Below are positions 6,567-6,713 of a stretch of 6,713 bases of DNA, piece after piece; positions within the stretch are counted from its first letter, which is position 1; every line of letters starts with the position of its first letter. The notes beneath the pieces were generated by a model, which searched no databases, had not been told where the DNA came from, and worked only from the letters and a program-made list of their open reading frames with translations. Position numbers and translations under genes: made by a program. Source of the DNA: Bacteroidales bacterium (GTDB lineage: Bacteria; Bacteroidota; Bacteroidia; Bacteroidales; NBLH01); NCBI GenBank assembly GCA_029210905.1, contig JARGGF010000253.1, positions 1 through 6,713 on the forward strand. The letters run 5' to 3'.

Positions 6567-6713
6567 CTAAATATTTCCACAGCATAATAAATTGGTCAAT
6601 ATTTGAATTCTTTTAATCCTCCCCATAAAAGGGCATTTAAGCACATTTTCAGTAAATTCCCCTACTGATTCTCTTTTTAGGTATACTGATTGCACTTTAA
6701 TAAAGTACAAACG
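6567..6713 (-). CDS. Possible 3' end of a convergent gene running off the window edge
   Basis: On the minus strand a frame is open from the window edge to TAG at 6567-6569, giving 48 residues, while the other two minus frames stop early. The peptide includes ENVLKCPFMGRIKRIQILTNLL. This faintly recalls the helical linker of AraC-type regulators (a G-x-x-K/R-h-x-x-h-x-x-L-L pattern), but too weakly for a call. It may be a gene end, a decayed fragment or chance. I see nothing else definite between 6542 and 6713, and no strong terminator after the transporter. Confidence 0.2.
   Translation of the reverse strand, partial: RLYFIKVQSVYLKRESVGEFTENVLKCPFMGRIKRIQILTNLLCCGNI

Noticed and set aside
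6545..6581. TGTGGA/TCCACA inverted repeat after the BASS transporter as a terminator
   Set aside because: The stem is six pairs with a 25-base loop and no T run follows it, so it is too weak to call.
6694..6706. ACTTT-AAT-AAAGT palindrome near the right edge
   Set aside because: The arms are five bases of AT-rich sequence with no neighbouring gene to give them meaning.
1..6713. CRISPR arrays, tRNA or rRNA genes, and insertion sequences
   Set aside because: I saw no regularly spaced repeats, no tRNA-like cloverleaf sequence, no rRNA signature and no transposase or terminal inverted repeats.

Overview
The window looks like a piece of a Bacteroidota chromosome. It is AT-rich and carries a SusC/RagA-type outer-membrane receptor with the family's VVVGYG segment. 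Two spacers contain perfect TAnnTTTG boxes (the Bacteroidota -7 promoter element), and the start codons are preceded by A-rich leaders rather than Shine-Dalgarno sequences. All confident genes lie on the + strand. A narrower taxonomic call is not justified from this sequence alone.

Region 1 (1-2754) is the 3' part of one long reading frame that is already open at base 1. Its first ~115 visible residues look like the conserved tail of a VIT/von Willebrand A (inter-alpha-trypsin-inhibitor type) protein. After a short linker it continues in the same frame into a SusC-like TonB-dependent plug and beta-barrel. This apparent VIT/VWA-to-TonB-receptor fusion is the most unusual object in the window. 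No SusD-like partner follows it. A perfect 14-bp hairpin at 2774-2811 ends the unit.

Region 2 (about 2930-5469) is an arsenic-resistance transcription unit. It holds a diverged pyrroline-5-carboxylate-reductase-like Rossmann protein of unknown role, a thioredoxin-type arsenate reductase (arsC) with all three redox cysteines, and the arsenite efflux permease Acr3. ArsC would reduce arsenate to arsenite and Acr3 would expel it. No arsR regulator lies in the window. An imperfect 12-2-12 inverted repeat just upstream of the first gene is a candidate operator.

Region 3 (5614-6541) is a BASS-family (bile acid:sodium symporter type) transporter with all recognisable Na+-site residues. It has its own candidate promoter behind a 196-base spacer, so it may be regulated separately from acr3. 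The last 172 bases hold no confident gene. One open minus-strand frame runs off the window edge and might be the end of a neighbouring gene.
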